In this document: one piece after another, positions 40,801-50,965 of the stretch
How positions within the stretch are numbered: the first letter of the stretch is position 1
Layout of the letters: each line of letters begins with the position of its first letter
Source of the DNA: Pseudomonas orientalis
Lineage (GTDB): Bacteria; Pseudomonadota; Gammaproteobacteria; Pseudomonadales; Pseudomonadaceae
Reading direction: 5' to 3'
NCBI RefSeq assembly: GCF_001439815.1
Contig: NZ_JYLM01000001.1
Coordinates: forward strand, 955,308 to 1,019,307
DNA length: 64,000 nt
The notes under the pieces: model-generated
The model's input: the letters and a program-made list of their open reading frames with translations, nothing else
What the model was told of the DNA's origin: nothing
Database searches by the model: none
Made by a program: the position numbers and the translations under genes

Positions 40801-43800
40801 AATCCGTGGTGTGCGCATCGAACTGGGTGAAATCGAAACCCAACTCAACCAGTTGCCGGGTATCCAGGATGTCGTGGTGCTGGTATGTGATGAGCGGCTG
40901 GTGGCGTATTTCACCGCGCATCCGTCGGCAAGCCCCTTGGCTGCCGGTGATATCCGTGCGCACCTGGTTGCGCGTCTGCCGGGCTACATGGTCCCGGCCG
41001 CTTACGTGCGGCTCGATGCGCTCCCGCTGACGGCCAACGGCAAGCTCGATCGCAAGGCCCTGCCAACGCCGGACCTGTCGGCGCTGTTTATCCGTGAGTA
41101 CATTGCGCCCGAGGGTGAGCTTGAAAGCGTGCTCGCGCAGATTTGGACCGATGTGTTGCAGGTGGCGCAAGTAGGCCGGCGCGACAACTTTTTCGAGCTC
41201 GGCGGTCACTCGCTGTTGGCCATGCGCATGGTGTCCCAGGTGCGTCAGCGCCTGGGCATAGAGCTGCTGCTGAGCGATTTTTTCGCCAATGCCGAGCTCA
41301 GCGCCGTCGCCGCCGTACTGGCCCAGTCCGGTCGCAGCACTTTGCCGGATATTCTGCCGGCCAGTCGCGAGGAACACGTCCCGTTGTCGTTCGCCCAGCA
41401 ACGTCTGTGGTTCCTGGCGTTGATGGAAGGCGCCAATACCGCCTATAACATTCCCATCGGCTTGCGACTGCGCGGGCAATTGCATGTGCAGGCGCTGCAA
41501 CGCGCCTTGGCACGTATCGTTGCGCGACATGAAACCCTGCGCAGCCGCTTTGCCCAGCAGGGTGACGACGCCCGGGTGCTGATTGCACCGCCTGAAGAGG
41601 TGTTGCCGCTGCAACTGCAGAACCTGCGGCGTCACTCCCATCCTCAGCAGGCCTTGGACGCATTGATTCACGGCGAAGCCTCGGCTCCGTTCGACCTGGA
41701 ACAGGGTCCGCTGATACGTGGACGCCTGGTGGCAATGGCCGACGATCACCATGTGCTGTTGCTGACCCTGCACCATATCGTCTCTGATGGCTGGTCCATG
41801 GGCGTGCTCACCCGGGAGCTGATGGCGCTGTATCAGGCCTTCAGTCATGGCCTGCCCGACCCGTTGCCGCCACTGCCGATCCAGTACGCCGATTTTGCCG
41901 TGTGGCAACGGCGCTGGCTGAGTGGCGAGGTCCTGAACCGCCAAAGCGCTTACTGGCAGCAAACCCTGGCTGGCGCGCCGCCGTTGCTGTCCCTGCCTAC
42001 CGATCGCCCCCGCCCGGCGCAGCAGAGCTATGCCGGCGATACGGTCCAGGTGCGCCTGGATGAACTTCTGACCGCCGGGCTCAAGGCGTTGAGCCAGAGG
42101 CACGGGGTGACGCTGTACATGACCGTGATGAGCGCCTGGGCGTCACTGCTTGCACGCTTGTCCGGTCAGCACGACCTGGTGATCGGCTCGCCGGTGGCCA
42201 ACCGGGCCCGCAGTGAGGTGGAGGGGCTGATTGGCTTGTTCGTCAACACCCTTGCCGTGCGCATCGATACCTGCGGCGAACTGAGCACCGAGGCACTGCT
42301 GGCGCGGGTCAAGGCGGTGACACTGGCCGCTCAGTCTCACCAGGACCTGCCGTTCGAAAAAGTCGTGGAGATCCTCCGGCCGCTGCGCAGCCTGGCCCAT
42401 AGCCCGATATTCCAGGTGCTGCTGACCTGGCAGGACAGCAGTGCACCGGCGCTGGCCCTCGGCGACCTGACGCTGGAAGCGATCGTGGAGAATAGTCACT
42501 TTGCCAAGTTCGATCTGGCGTTGAGCCTGGGTGAAGTCGAAGGTTGCATTCTGGGCACTCTGGAATACGCGGTGGCCTTGTTCGATGAGGCGACCGTGCA
42601 GCGTTACGTCGGCTATCTGATGTGTCTGTTGCAGGCGATGGTCGAAGACGACCAGGCGGTGCTGGAGCACGCGCCGTTGCTGGGCGCGCGCGAACGTCAG
42701 CAGCTGCTGTTTGACTTCAACGCTACGGCAGTCGACTACAACCTCGACCAGACCCTGCACGGCCTGTTCGAAGCGCAGGTTGTACGCACGCCGGATGCGA
42801 TTGCGCTCAAGGCCGGCACGCAGCAATTGACCTACGCCGAACTCAATACCCGGGCCAACCAATTGGCCCATCACCTGCTGGCGCTCGGTGTGCAGCCGGA
42901 TGCACGGGTGGCCGTCTGCGCAGAGCGTGGCCTGGACATGGTTATCGCCCTGTATGCGGTGCTCAAGGCCGGCGCGGCCTATGTGCCGCTGGATCCGGCG
43001 TATCCCCAGGAGCGGATCGCCTACATGCTGCAAGACAGTGCACCGCAGGTGGTGCTCGCCCAGGTCGCTACGCGTGGTTTGCTGGGCGAGGTGCCGGTGC
43101 TTGAACTGGACCAGCCGTGCTGGCAGCACCAGCCGCACGACAACCCGGCTGTACGCGGTACAAGTGCTTACGTGATCTACACCTCAGGCTCCACCGGCCA
43201 GCCCAAGGGGGTGATCAACGATCACGGCGGGGTGGTCAACCGTCTGCTGTGGATGCAGGACGAATACGGATTGACCCGCGACGACGCGGTCCTGCAGAAA
43301 ACCCCGTTCAGCTTTGACGTATCGGTGTGGGAATTCTTCTGGCCGTTGTCCACCGGTGCTCGACTGGTAATGGCGCGTCCCGGCGGTCACAAGGACCCCG
43401 CTTACCTGTGCGAGGTCATCGAAGCCGAGGCGATCACGACGCTGCACTTTGTGCCGTCAATGCTCGATGTCTTCCTTGCCTATGGCGATGTCAGCCAGGT
43501 AGCGGGCCTGCAACGCGTGATGTGCAGCGGTGAAGCGCTGCCAGGCAGCCTGGTGCGGCGCTTCAAGCAGCAACTGCCGGGCGTCAACCTGTATAACCTG
43601 TACGGTCCGACTGAAGCGGCGGTGGATGTGACGGCGTGGTCCTGCCTGCCTTGCGACGTGCCGGACAACACGCCCATCGGCAAACCGATCGCCAATACCC
43701 GCATGTACGTGCTGGACTCGCAGATGCAGCCGGTGCCCCTGGGCGTGGTGGGCGAGTTGTTCATTGGCGGCGTACAAGTGGCGCGGGGCTATTTGAACCG

Positions 43801-46800
43801 TCCTGAGCTGACGGCCGAGCGCTTCCTCGATGACCCGTTTACCCAGGGACGCGTGTACCGCACCGGTGATGTCGGCCGCTATCTGCCCGACGGCACACTC
43901 CAATACCTGGGTCGCAATGACGACCAGGTGAAAATTCATGGCTTGCGTATCGAACTGGGGGAAATCCAGGCACGACTGATCGAGCATCCCGCGGTCAACG
44001 AAGCGGTGGTGGTGGCCCGTGAGCAACGCCTGATCGCTTACTACACCGGCGACGCTTGCGACATCAATGCGCTGCGCAGTCATGTGGCGCAACAGCTTCC
44101 GGCGTTCATGGTGCCCGCTGTGTTTGTACACCTGGACGCACTGCCGCTGAGCCCCAACGGCAAGCTCGATCGCAAGGCACTGCCTGCGCCGGGCGTGGAG
44201 TCAATGAGCGTGCGCGACTACGAAGCGCCAGAGGGCGATACCGAAATCGCTTTGGCCAGCGTATGGGCCGAGTTGCTGGGGGTGGAGCGCATAGGGCGCC
44301 AGGATAATTTCTTCGAGCTGGGCGGGCATTCGTTGATGGCCGTGAGCCTGATGGGGCGCCTGCGGCGCCTCGGGTTGTCGGCGGACATGAACGTGCTGTT
44401 CAGCCAGCCGACGTTGGCGGCCCTGGCGGCGACCCTGGGCGGCAGCCGGGAAGTGGCCGTACCGGCCAATGGCATCGCTGCTGGTTGCGACGCCATCACG
44501 CCGTCCATGCTGACGCTGGCGCGCCTGGATCAGCCGGCCATCGACCGGCTTGTTGCCGCCATCCCCGGCGGGGCTGCGAACGTGCAGGATATCTACCCGC
44601 TGGCCCCGTTGCAGCAGGGGATTCTTTATCACCACCGCGCGGTGCAGGAGGATGACGTGTATGTGCTGCAGGCGCACTTTGCCTTCGACAGCACGGCACG
44701 CTTGCACGCGTTTGCCGAGGCGTTGCAGGCGGTGATCCGGCGTCATGACATCCTGCGTTCCTCGTTCCATTGGGACGGCTTGCAAGAGCCGATGCAAGTG
44801 GTGTGGCGTGAGGCGTCCCTGCGTGTTGAGAAAGGGCCGTTGCCGCAGCGCCTGGACCCGGCTCAGGCACCGGTGATGCGCCTGGTCTACACCGAGGAAG
44901 CGCAGCGCGTGGTCGCCACCTTGCTGTTTCATCACTTGGTGATGGACCATGTGACCCTGGGCATCCTCAAGCATGACCTGCAGGCATTTCTGTGCGGCAA
45001 AGGCGATGCGCTCAGCGCACCGGTGCCGTATCGCAATTACGTTGCCCAGACCCGCCTGGGCATCACCGACCAAGAGCATGAAGCGTTCTTTCGCGACATG
45101 CTCGCCCAAGTTGATGAGCCGACCTGCCTGTGTGAGCTGGGCCCGATTGAACAGGTGCAAAGCCTGCTCGACCTTGCGCTGAGCCAGCGTCTGCGTACTC
45201 AGGCGCGTCGGGCCGGCGTGAGCGCTGCCAGCGTCATGCACCTGGCCTGGGCCCTGGTCATGGGCAAGGTGGCCGTGCGCGAGTCGGTGGTGTTCGGCAC
45301 CGTGATGCTGGGCCGCCTGCAGGGCGGCGAAGGGGCCGAACGGGCCATGGGCGTCTTTATCAATACCTTGCCGCTGCGCGTCGACCTGGGTGAACACTCG
45401 GTGCGCGGTGCGCTGCGCGACACCCATGCGCGCCTGGCGCAGTTGCTCAAGCATGAACACGCGCCCCTGGCGCTGGCGCAACGTTGCAGCAGCGTGCCGA
45501 CGGGTACGCCGTTGTTCAACGTGCTGTTCAACTATCGTCACAGTGCCGAGGTGCCCGGCGCGCCAAATGACGATGCAGCAAAGGCATGGCAGGGTATCTA
45601 TTTGCTCGAGGGCGAGGAGCGCTCCAGCTACGGCCTGTCGATGAGCGTGGACGACCTGGGCGACAGTTTCAGCCTGAGCGCCGCGGGGCAGGGCGCGCGG
45701 CGTCTTTGCGCTTACCTGGCCACGGCGCTTGAACAGATGGTGACGGCGTTGGAGGACACCGTCGACAGCGCCATCAGCGCTGTGTCGATCCTGCCGGCTC
45801 ACGAACGTCGACAATTGATCGAGGACTTCAACGCTACCGCCCGCGAATTCCCCCGCGCGCACACGGTGCAACGCCTGTTCGAGGCCCAGGCCGGGGCCCG
45901 TCCCGCTGCGTTGGCGGTGGTGCATGGCGAGCAGCGCGTGAGTTACGTTGACCTGAACATTCGCGCCAACCGCCTGGCCCATCACCTGCTCGGGCTCGGC
46001 GTGCGCGCCGGGGACAGTGTGGCGATTCTGCTGCCACGCGGCGTGGACTTGATAGTCGGCCAACTGGCCGTGTTGAAATGCGCCGCCGCCTACGTGCCGC
46101 TGGATATCAACGCCCCCGCCGAGCGCCAGGCTTTCATGCTGCAGGACAGCGGCGCGGTGCGGCTGTTGACCCGCAGCGATATAGCCGTTGATTACCCGGC
46201 TCAACGCCTGGACCTCGATACGCTGACCCTCGATGCGCAACCTGACCACAACCCCGACCTGTCGCAATCGTCGGACAGCGTGGCCTACCTCATGTACACC
46301 TCCGGGTCCACCGGCACGCCGAAGGGCGTAGTGGTGCCTCATCGTGGCATCACCCGGCTTGTGATCAACAACGGCTATGCGGATTTCAACGCGGGTGATC
46401 GTGTGGCATTCGCCTCCAACCCGGCCTTTGACGCGAGCACGATGGATGTGTGGGGAGCATTGCTCAACGGCGGGCAGGTGCAGGTCATTGATCACGCCAT
46501 TTTGCTCGATCCGCTGGCGTTTGGCGCTGCATTGGAAGGGGCGACGATACTGTTCGTCACCACGGCGCTGTTCAATCAGTACGTGCAACTGATACCCGAT
46601 GCGCTGGCGGGGTTGCGCATCCTCCTGTGCGGCGGCGAGCGCGCTGATCCGGCAGCGTTCCGCAGTTTGTTGGCGCGGGCACCGGCACTGCGCCTGGTGC
46701 ATTGCTACGGGCCGACGGAAACCACCACTTACGCGACCACCCATGAGGTGCGCGCACTCGCCGACAACACGGACAGCGTGCCGATCGGGCGACCTATATC

Positions 46801-49303
46801 CAATACTCAGGTGTATGTGCTGGATGCGCAGTTGCAGCCGGTGCCGGTGGGCGTGACCGGTGAAATCTGCATTGGTGGCGACGGCGTGGCCTTGGGCTAT
46901 CTGAATCGTGCGCAATTGAGCGCCGAACAGTTTGTGCAGGACCCCTTCAAGCCCGACGCCCTGATGTACCGCACCGGCGACCTGGGTCGCTGGAACGCGG
47001 ACGGCTTGCTGGAGTGCGTGGGTCGCAACGATGACCAGGTGAAGATTCGCGGTTTTCGTATCGAGCTGGGCGAGATTGAAGCACGCCTGGCCACCCACGC
47101 CGCCATTCAGGAGGCGGTGGTGCTGGCGCGTGAAGACGCCCCGGGCGACAAACGCCTGGCGGCCTATTTCACCTGGGCGTCAGAGCCGGTCGGCATCGAC
47201 AGCCTGCGTGCCCACCTGCAAGAGCAACTTCCGGACTACATGGTGCCGTCAGCTTACGTGCCACTGGAGCGGTTACCGCTGACGGCCAATGGCAAGATCG
47301 ACCGTAAAGCCTTGCCGGTCCCAGCGCTGCAAGCCCTGGCTGGCCGCGTGTTCGAACCGCCTCGCGATGCAGTGGAATATAAGCTGGCTCAGCTATGGGC
47401 CGACGTGCTCAAGCTTGAGCAGGTCGGTCGCGATGACAGTTTCTTCGAACTGGGCGGTCATTCTTTGCTTGCCATTCGCCTGGTCGGCCTGATGGAAGAG
47501 GCGGGTCTGCAAGTCAGCCTGGCCGAGCTCTTTGAGCATGTCAGCGTGGCGAACGTGGCCTCGATGCTGCGCGAGCGTGACGAGCAGGCAGCGCGCAGCA
47601 CCACGGTGGTGACCGTGCGCAGCAGCGGTGCCGAGCCGGCATTGTTCCTGGTGCACGAGTTCAGCGGCATGGACGTGTATTTCCCGGCGCTGGGTCAGCA
47701 CCTGCCGGGTGATTACCCGATCTATGGTCTGCCGGGCCTGGCGCTGGGCGAGTCGCACCTGAACACCATGGAGGGCTTGGCGGCGCGCCTGGTCGGCCTG
47801 ATTCGCGAGATCCAGCCGCACGGACCCTATCGTGTGGCGGGATGGTCGTTCGGCGGGGTGCTTGCCTATGAAGTGGCCATGCAACTGTTGGGGCTGGACG
47901 AAACCGTCGCGTTCCTTGGCTTGATCGACACCTTCGTGCCGCGCATGACCGATCAGGGCAAGGCACGCTGGGAAGGGCCGCAGGCGCTCAAGCGGCATTT
48001 GCTGCTGCAGTGCACGGCCCATTGGACCGTACAAGGAGGCGTGCATGAAGTGGCGAGATTGGCGCAGCTGGAAGCAGACACTCAACAGCTGGACCTTGCG
48101 GGCCTGCTGCAATGTTGTCGCGATGAAGGTTTGCTATACCCGCAAATGGCGGCGGCCGCGGACGCCGACTTGATCAGTTTCATCGAGCGCGAAGTCGGGC
48201 ACGGGCATGCGCTGGCGCATTACAGCCTGTTCCCGCTGCCGATTGCGGTGCATCTGTTCAGCGCCCAGGAGCGGCCGACCGAACTGTCGCGGCGCAGTGA
48301 GTCGTTGGGCTGGGAGGACGCGCTGGCATCCGGGCAACTGCGCCAGATCGAGGTGCCCGGCAATCACCAGAGCATGATGCAGGCGCCGCATATCCGCAGC
48401 CTGGGTGCGGCGATGGCCCAAGCGTTGGCCGAGTCGTTACCGGTGATGGAAGCGGCGCATCAGCCCGTGCTGCGTATCCAGGGCGGCAAGACTGGGCATG
48501 CGCCAGTGTTCTGTGTACCGGGGGCGGGCGACAGCGTGACCGGCTTTGTCGGCTTGAGCGAGGCGCTGGGGCGGGACTGGCCGTTGTATGGCTTGCAGCC
48601 GCGTGGGCTGGACGGTGAAGCGGTGCCGCACAGCCAGGTGGAAGCGGCGGCGCAGTGTTATCTGGCGGCGCTGATTCAGGAGTGCCCGGCAGGGCCGGTG
48701 CATCTGGTCGGGCATTCGTTTGGCGGCTGGGTGGCGCTGGAAATGGCGCTGCGCTTGCAGGCGATGGGCCGCGAGGTGGCGTCGTTGACGGTGATCGACA
48801 GTGAGTCGCCGGGGGGTAATGGCGGGGTGGGGCGGACGTATACGTCGACGGCGGCGTTGTTGCGGTTGATCGAGGCGATGCAGTTGGCGGCCGGGAGATC
48901 CCTGGGAATCGATCCGCTGGATTTTGCCGCGAGTGATGAGGTGGCGCAGCGCCAGGCGTTGCATGCCGGGATGGTCGGGGTTGGTTTGTTGCCGGCGCGG
49001 TCTGCCGGGGATGCGATGGTTGGCCCGGCGCGGACTTATGCGGCGGCGTTGCGTACGGTGTATCGGCCGCAGGCGCGGTACGACGGGGTGGTGCGCCTGG
49101 TGCTGGCGCGAGACCCGGCGCTGGATGCGGCGGGCAATCAGCGTGAGCAGGGGTTGATGATCGAGGGGTGGCGGGGGCAGGGGCGTGGGTTGCAGGTTTG
49201 GTATGGCGGGGGCAATCACTTCACTTTGCTCAAGGCGCCGAATGTTTCGGCGTTGGCCAGGTGGTGGGTTGAGGGGGTTGGGGTTGGGGAGGTGGTGTCT
49301 TGA
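34832..49303 (+). CDS. non-ribosomal peptide synthetase, four modules plus tandem thioesterases (residues 7-10, release)
   Basis: This 4823-residue terminal synthetase starts at GTG 34832, overlapping the previous stop (GTGA), so translation is coupled. A TubC-like docking segment (about 1-55, NIQQLLATLKVKDVQLALKG) precedes four C-A-T modules at about 79-1127, 1132-2163, 2170-3204 and 3220-4243. Codes read by eye are Leu, Leu, Ser, Ile/Val. Condensation domains 2 and 3 are LCL type; 1 and 4 are dual E/C. Two thioesterases end the protein. Four modules rather than three separates this from nine-residue viscosin/massetolide synthetases and matches orfamide/poaeamide-type decapeptides. The last part is unusually GC-monotonous. 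Confidence 0.95.
35060..38249 (+). other. NRPS module 5 (position 7): C(dual)-A(Leu)-T
   Basis: Condensation about 35060-36480 with LYHHASTEQGD and FHHMALDH, dual type, expected to epimerise Ser6. Adenylation about 36520-37960; pocket D-A-W-F-L-G-N-V-V, leucine. Its carrier (FFELGGHSLLAMRMVSQVRQ, near 38085) is of the type that precedes LCL condensation domains, unlike the carriers of modules 1-4. Confidence 0.85.
38250..41379 (+). other. NRPS module 6 (position 8): C(LCL)-A(Leu)-T
   Basis: Condensation about 38250-39600 begins PLSFAQQRLWFLA and has LHHIVSDGWSMG, an LCL domain, so residue 7 stays L. Adenylation about 39640-41080; leucine code identical by eye to module 5. The carrier again has the LAMRMVSQVRQRLG pattern. 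Very high similarity to module 5 and to the C domain of module 7 suggests internal module duplication. Confidence 0.85.
41380..44494 (+). other. NRPS module 7 (position 9): C(LCL)-A(Ser)-T
   Basis: Condensation about 41380-42720 (PLSFAQQRLWFLA; LHHIVSDGWSMG), LCL type, so residue 8 stays L. Adenylation about 42765-44200; pocket D-V-W-H-M-S-L-V-D, serine, close to module 4. Carrier serine near 44325 in FFELGGHSLMAVSL, the type that precedes dual domains. Confidence 0.85.
44495..47589 (+). other. NRPS module 8 (position 10): C(dual, variant motif)-A(Ile/Val)-T
   Basis: Condensation about 44495-45820 has LYHHRAVQEDDVY instead of the usual HHxxxxxGDPY, and FHHLVMDH. It groups with dual E/C domains, with a substituted glycine. 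Adenylation about 45860-47320; pocket D-A-M-F-L-G-C-T-Y as in module 2. Carrier serine near 47465 (FFELGGHSLLAIRLV). Confidence 0.8.
47590..49303 (+). other. tandem thioesterase domains TE1-TE2
   Basis: Two alpha/beta-hydrolase domains terminate the synthetase. TE1 has GWSFGG with Ser codon at 47846 (residue 4339), GLIDTF and a late GNHQSMM histidine. TE2 has GHSFGG with Ser at 48716 (residue 4629), TVIDSE and GGNHFTLL. Tandem TEs are characteristic of Pseudomonas cyclic lipopeptide synthetases: one cyclises and releases, the other is thought to assist or proofread. Confidence 0.9.
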
Positions 49304-49386
49304 TGGCCGCCAAAGGTGGGAAGGGGCTTGTTCCTGATGTCGGCCTGTCAGCCAACGGTTACCCATCTGGCACACCTCGGTCCAAA

Positions 49387-49736
49387 TGTGGGAGGGGGCT
49401 TGCCCCCGATGGCGGCCTCAGGGCCGACCAGGATTTTGGATCAGACCGAGTACATATCCGTTTCTGCGGTAACGGCCACTTAGGGTTCCGCTCTTACAGC
49501 GGCTCACTTTTGAAAAGCGCAAAAGTAAGCAAAACGCTCTTGCCCCACCACTCGGCGCCTCGCTCAGGCTCGGCGTGCCCGAACGAAGGCTTGAATCCGT
49601 GGGCCGCCGCAATGGGCCATCCATGGCCCAGTGCGGCTAACCCGGCGTCCTGCCGGGTTACCCACGGATTCAAGCCTGCGTTCGGCCAGCGTGGTTTAAC
49701 GGGGCGCCTAAGATCAAAAGCCAGATCAAGATCAAG
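49387..49736. repeat. long structured dispersed repeat, copy 2
   Basis: This is nearly identical to 4844-5205, also beginning with a class A REP (49387-49413), but lacking the second REP on the right. The fold is conserved: outer 27-bp stem 49577-49603 with 49661-49687 (two mismatches), enclosing the same 15-bp CC-loop hairpin and 9-bp hairpin. It occupies most of the 507-bp gap between the synthetase and macA. A degenerate REP-like GTGGGAAGGGGCTTG lies at 49316. It may attenuate read-through into macAB, which is inference. Confidence 0.85.
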
Positions 49737-49810
49737 AACGACTCGCTGCGCATCGTGGTTAGCGTTTGGATTCCCGTGCTCAATCAAAAAGCCCAATTTT
49801 ATGGTCATTT

Positions 49811-50962
49811 ATGCAAACGTCTAAGTTACGCAAAATCGGTATATTCGCAGTGCTGGCGGTTGCCATCGGCTTGATCATTTACACCGTCAAGGCGCCTGCC
49901 GATGCGCCCCAGTACCTCACCGCCACGGTCGAGCGCGGCGATATCGAAAACGCCGTTCTCGCCACAGGCCTGCTGGAGGGGGTCAAGCAGGTCGATGTGG
50001 GCGCGCAGGTTTCCGGTCAGTTGAAGTCGCTCAAGGTCAAGGTCGGTGACAAGGTCAAGAAAGGCCAGTGGCTGGCTGAAATCGATCCGCTGATTCTGCA
50101 GAACACGCTGCGCAAGGCCCAGGTCGACGAGGAGAATCTGCAGGCTCAACGCCGCGCCACGGCGGCGCAGGTCAAGCAGGCCAGGTCGGTGTATGAGCGC
50201 TACAAGGGCTTGCAGGCCGATGAGTCGGTGTCGCGCCAGGATTTCGAAGACGCTGAGTCGACCTTCCAGGTGCAGCAGGCCAATCTGCTGTCGCTGGATG
50301 CGCAGATCAAGAGCGCGCATATCCAAATCGATACCGCCAAGGTCAACCTGGCCTACACCCGTATCAATGCGCCCATCGACGGCGATGTGGTGGGCATCGT
50401 CACCCAGGAAGGCCAGACGGTCATCGCCAACCAGTTGGCGCCGGTACTGCTCAAGCTGGCCGATCTGGACACCATGACCGTCAAGGCCCAGGTGTCTGAA
50501 GCGGATGTGATTCATATCAGCCCCGGCCAGCAGGTGTATTTCACCATTCTCGGTGAGGCCGACAAGCGCTATTACGCCAAGCTGCGTGGTACTGAACCAG
50601 CACCGCAGAATTTCCTGGAAACCCAGACCGCCGGCACGCCCAAGCAGAATACGGCGGTGTTCTATAACGCGCTGTTCGACGTGCCCAATCCCGACCACCG
50701 CCTGCGCATTGCCATGACCGCCCAGGTGCGCATCGTGCTCGACACCGCCGACGCCGCGCTGATGATGCCGGTGGCGGCGTTGGGCGCGCGCAATGCCGAG
50801 GGCGGCTATGCAGTGCGTGTGCTGGATGCCAAGGGCAAGGCGCAGGTGCGTGAGGTGAAGACCGGCATCAACAATAATGTCAAGGTGCAGATCCTCGACG
50901 GCCTGGTCGAGGGCGACAAGGTGGTGATCGGCGACGCCTCGCCTGCCGTGGCGGGGAGCTGA
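49811..50962 (+). CDS. macA: MacA-like periplasmic adaptor of a lipopeptide efflux system
   Basis: This 383-residue membrane-fusion protein has a single N-terminal transmembrane anchor (about 9-25, GIFAVLAVAIGLIIYTV). It then has a barrel/lipoyl half (VDVGAQVSGQLKSLKVKVGDKVKKGQWLAEID), a coiled-coil hairpin (about 85-165) and the second lipoyl half (YTRINAPIDGDVVGIVTQEGQTV). It bridges the MacB ATPase to an outer-membrane TolC-type channel, whose gene is not here. ATG 49811 gives the expected start before the anchor; its Shine-Dalgarno is poor. In viscosin, massetolide and orfamide loci the same pair follows the last synthetase gene and exports the lipopeptide. Confidence 0.92.
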   Translation: MQTSKLRKIGIFAVLAVAIGLIIYTVKAPADAPQYLTATVERGDIENAVLATGLLEGVKQVDVGAQVSGQLKSLKVKVGDKVKKGQWLAEIDPLILQNTLRKAQVDEENLQAQRRATAAQVKQARSVYERYKGLQADESVSRQDFEDAESTFQVQQANLLSLDAQIKSAHIQIDTAKVNLAYTRINAPIDGDVVGIVTQEGQTVIANQLAPVLLKLADLDTMTVKAQVSEADVIHISPGQQVYFTILGEADKRYYAKLRGTEPAPQNFLETQTAGTPKQNTAVFYNALFDVPNPDHRLRIAMTAQVRIVLDTADAALMMPVAALGARNAEGGYAVRVLDAKGKAQVREVKTGINNNVKVQILDGLVEGDKVVIGDASPAVAGS

Positions 50963-50965
50963 GTC

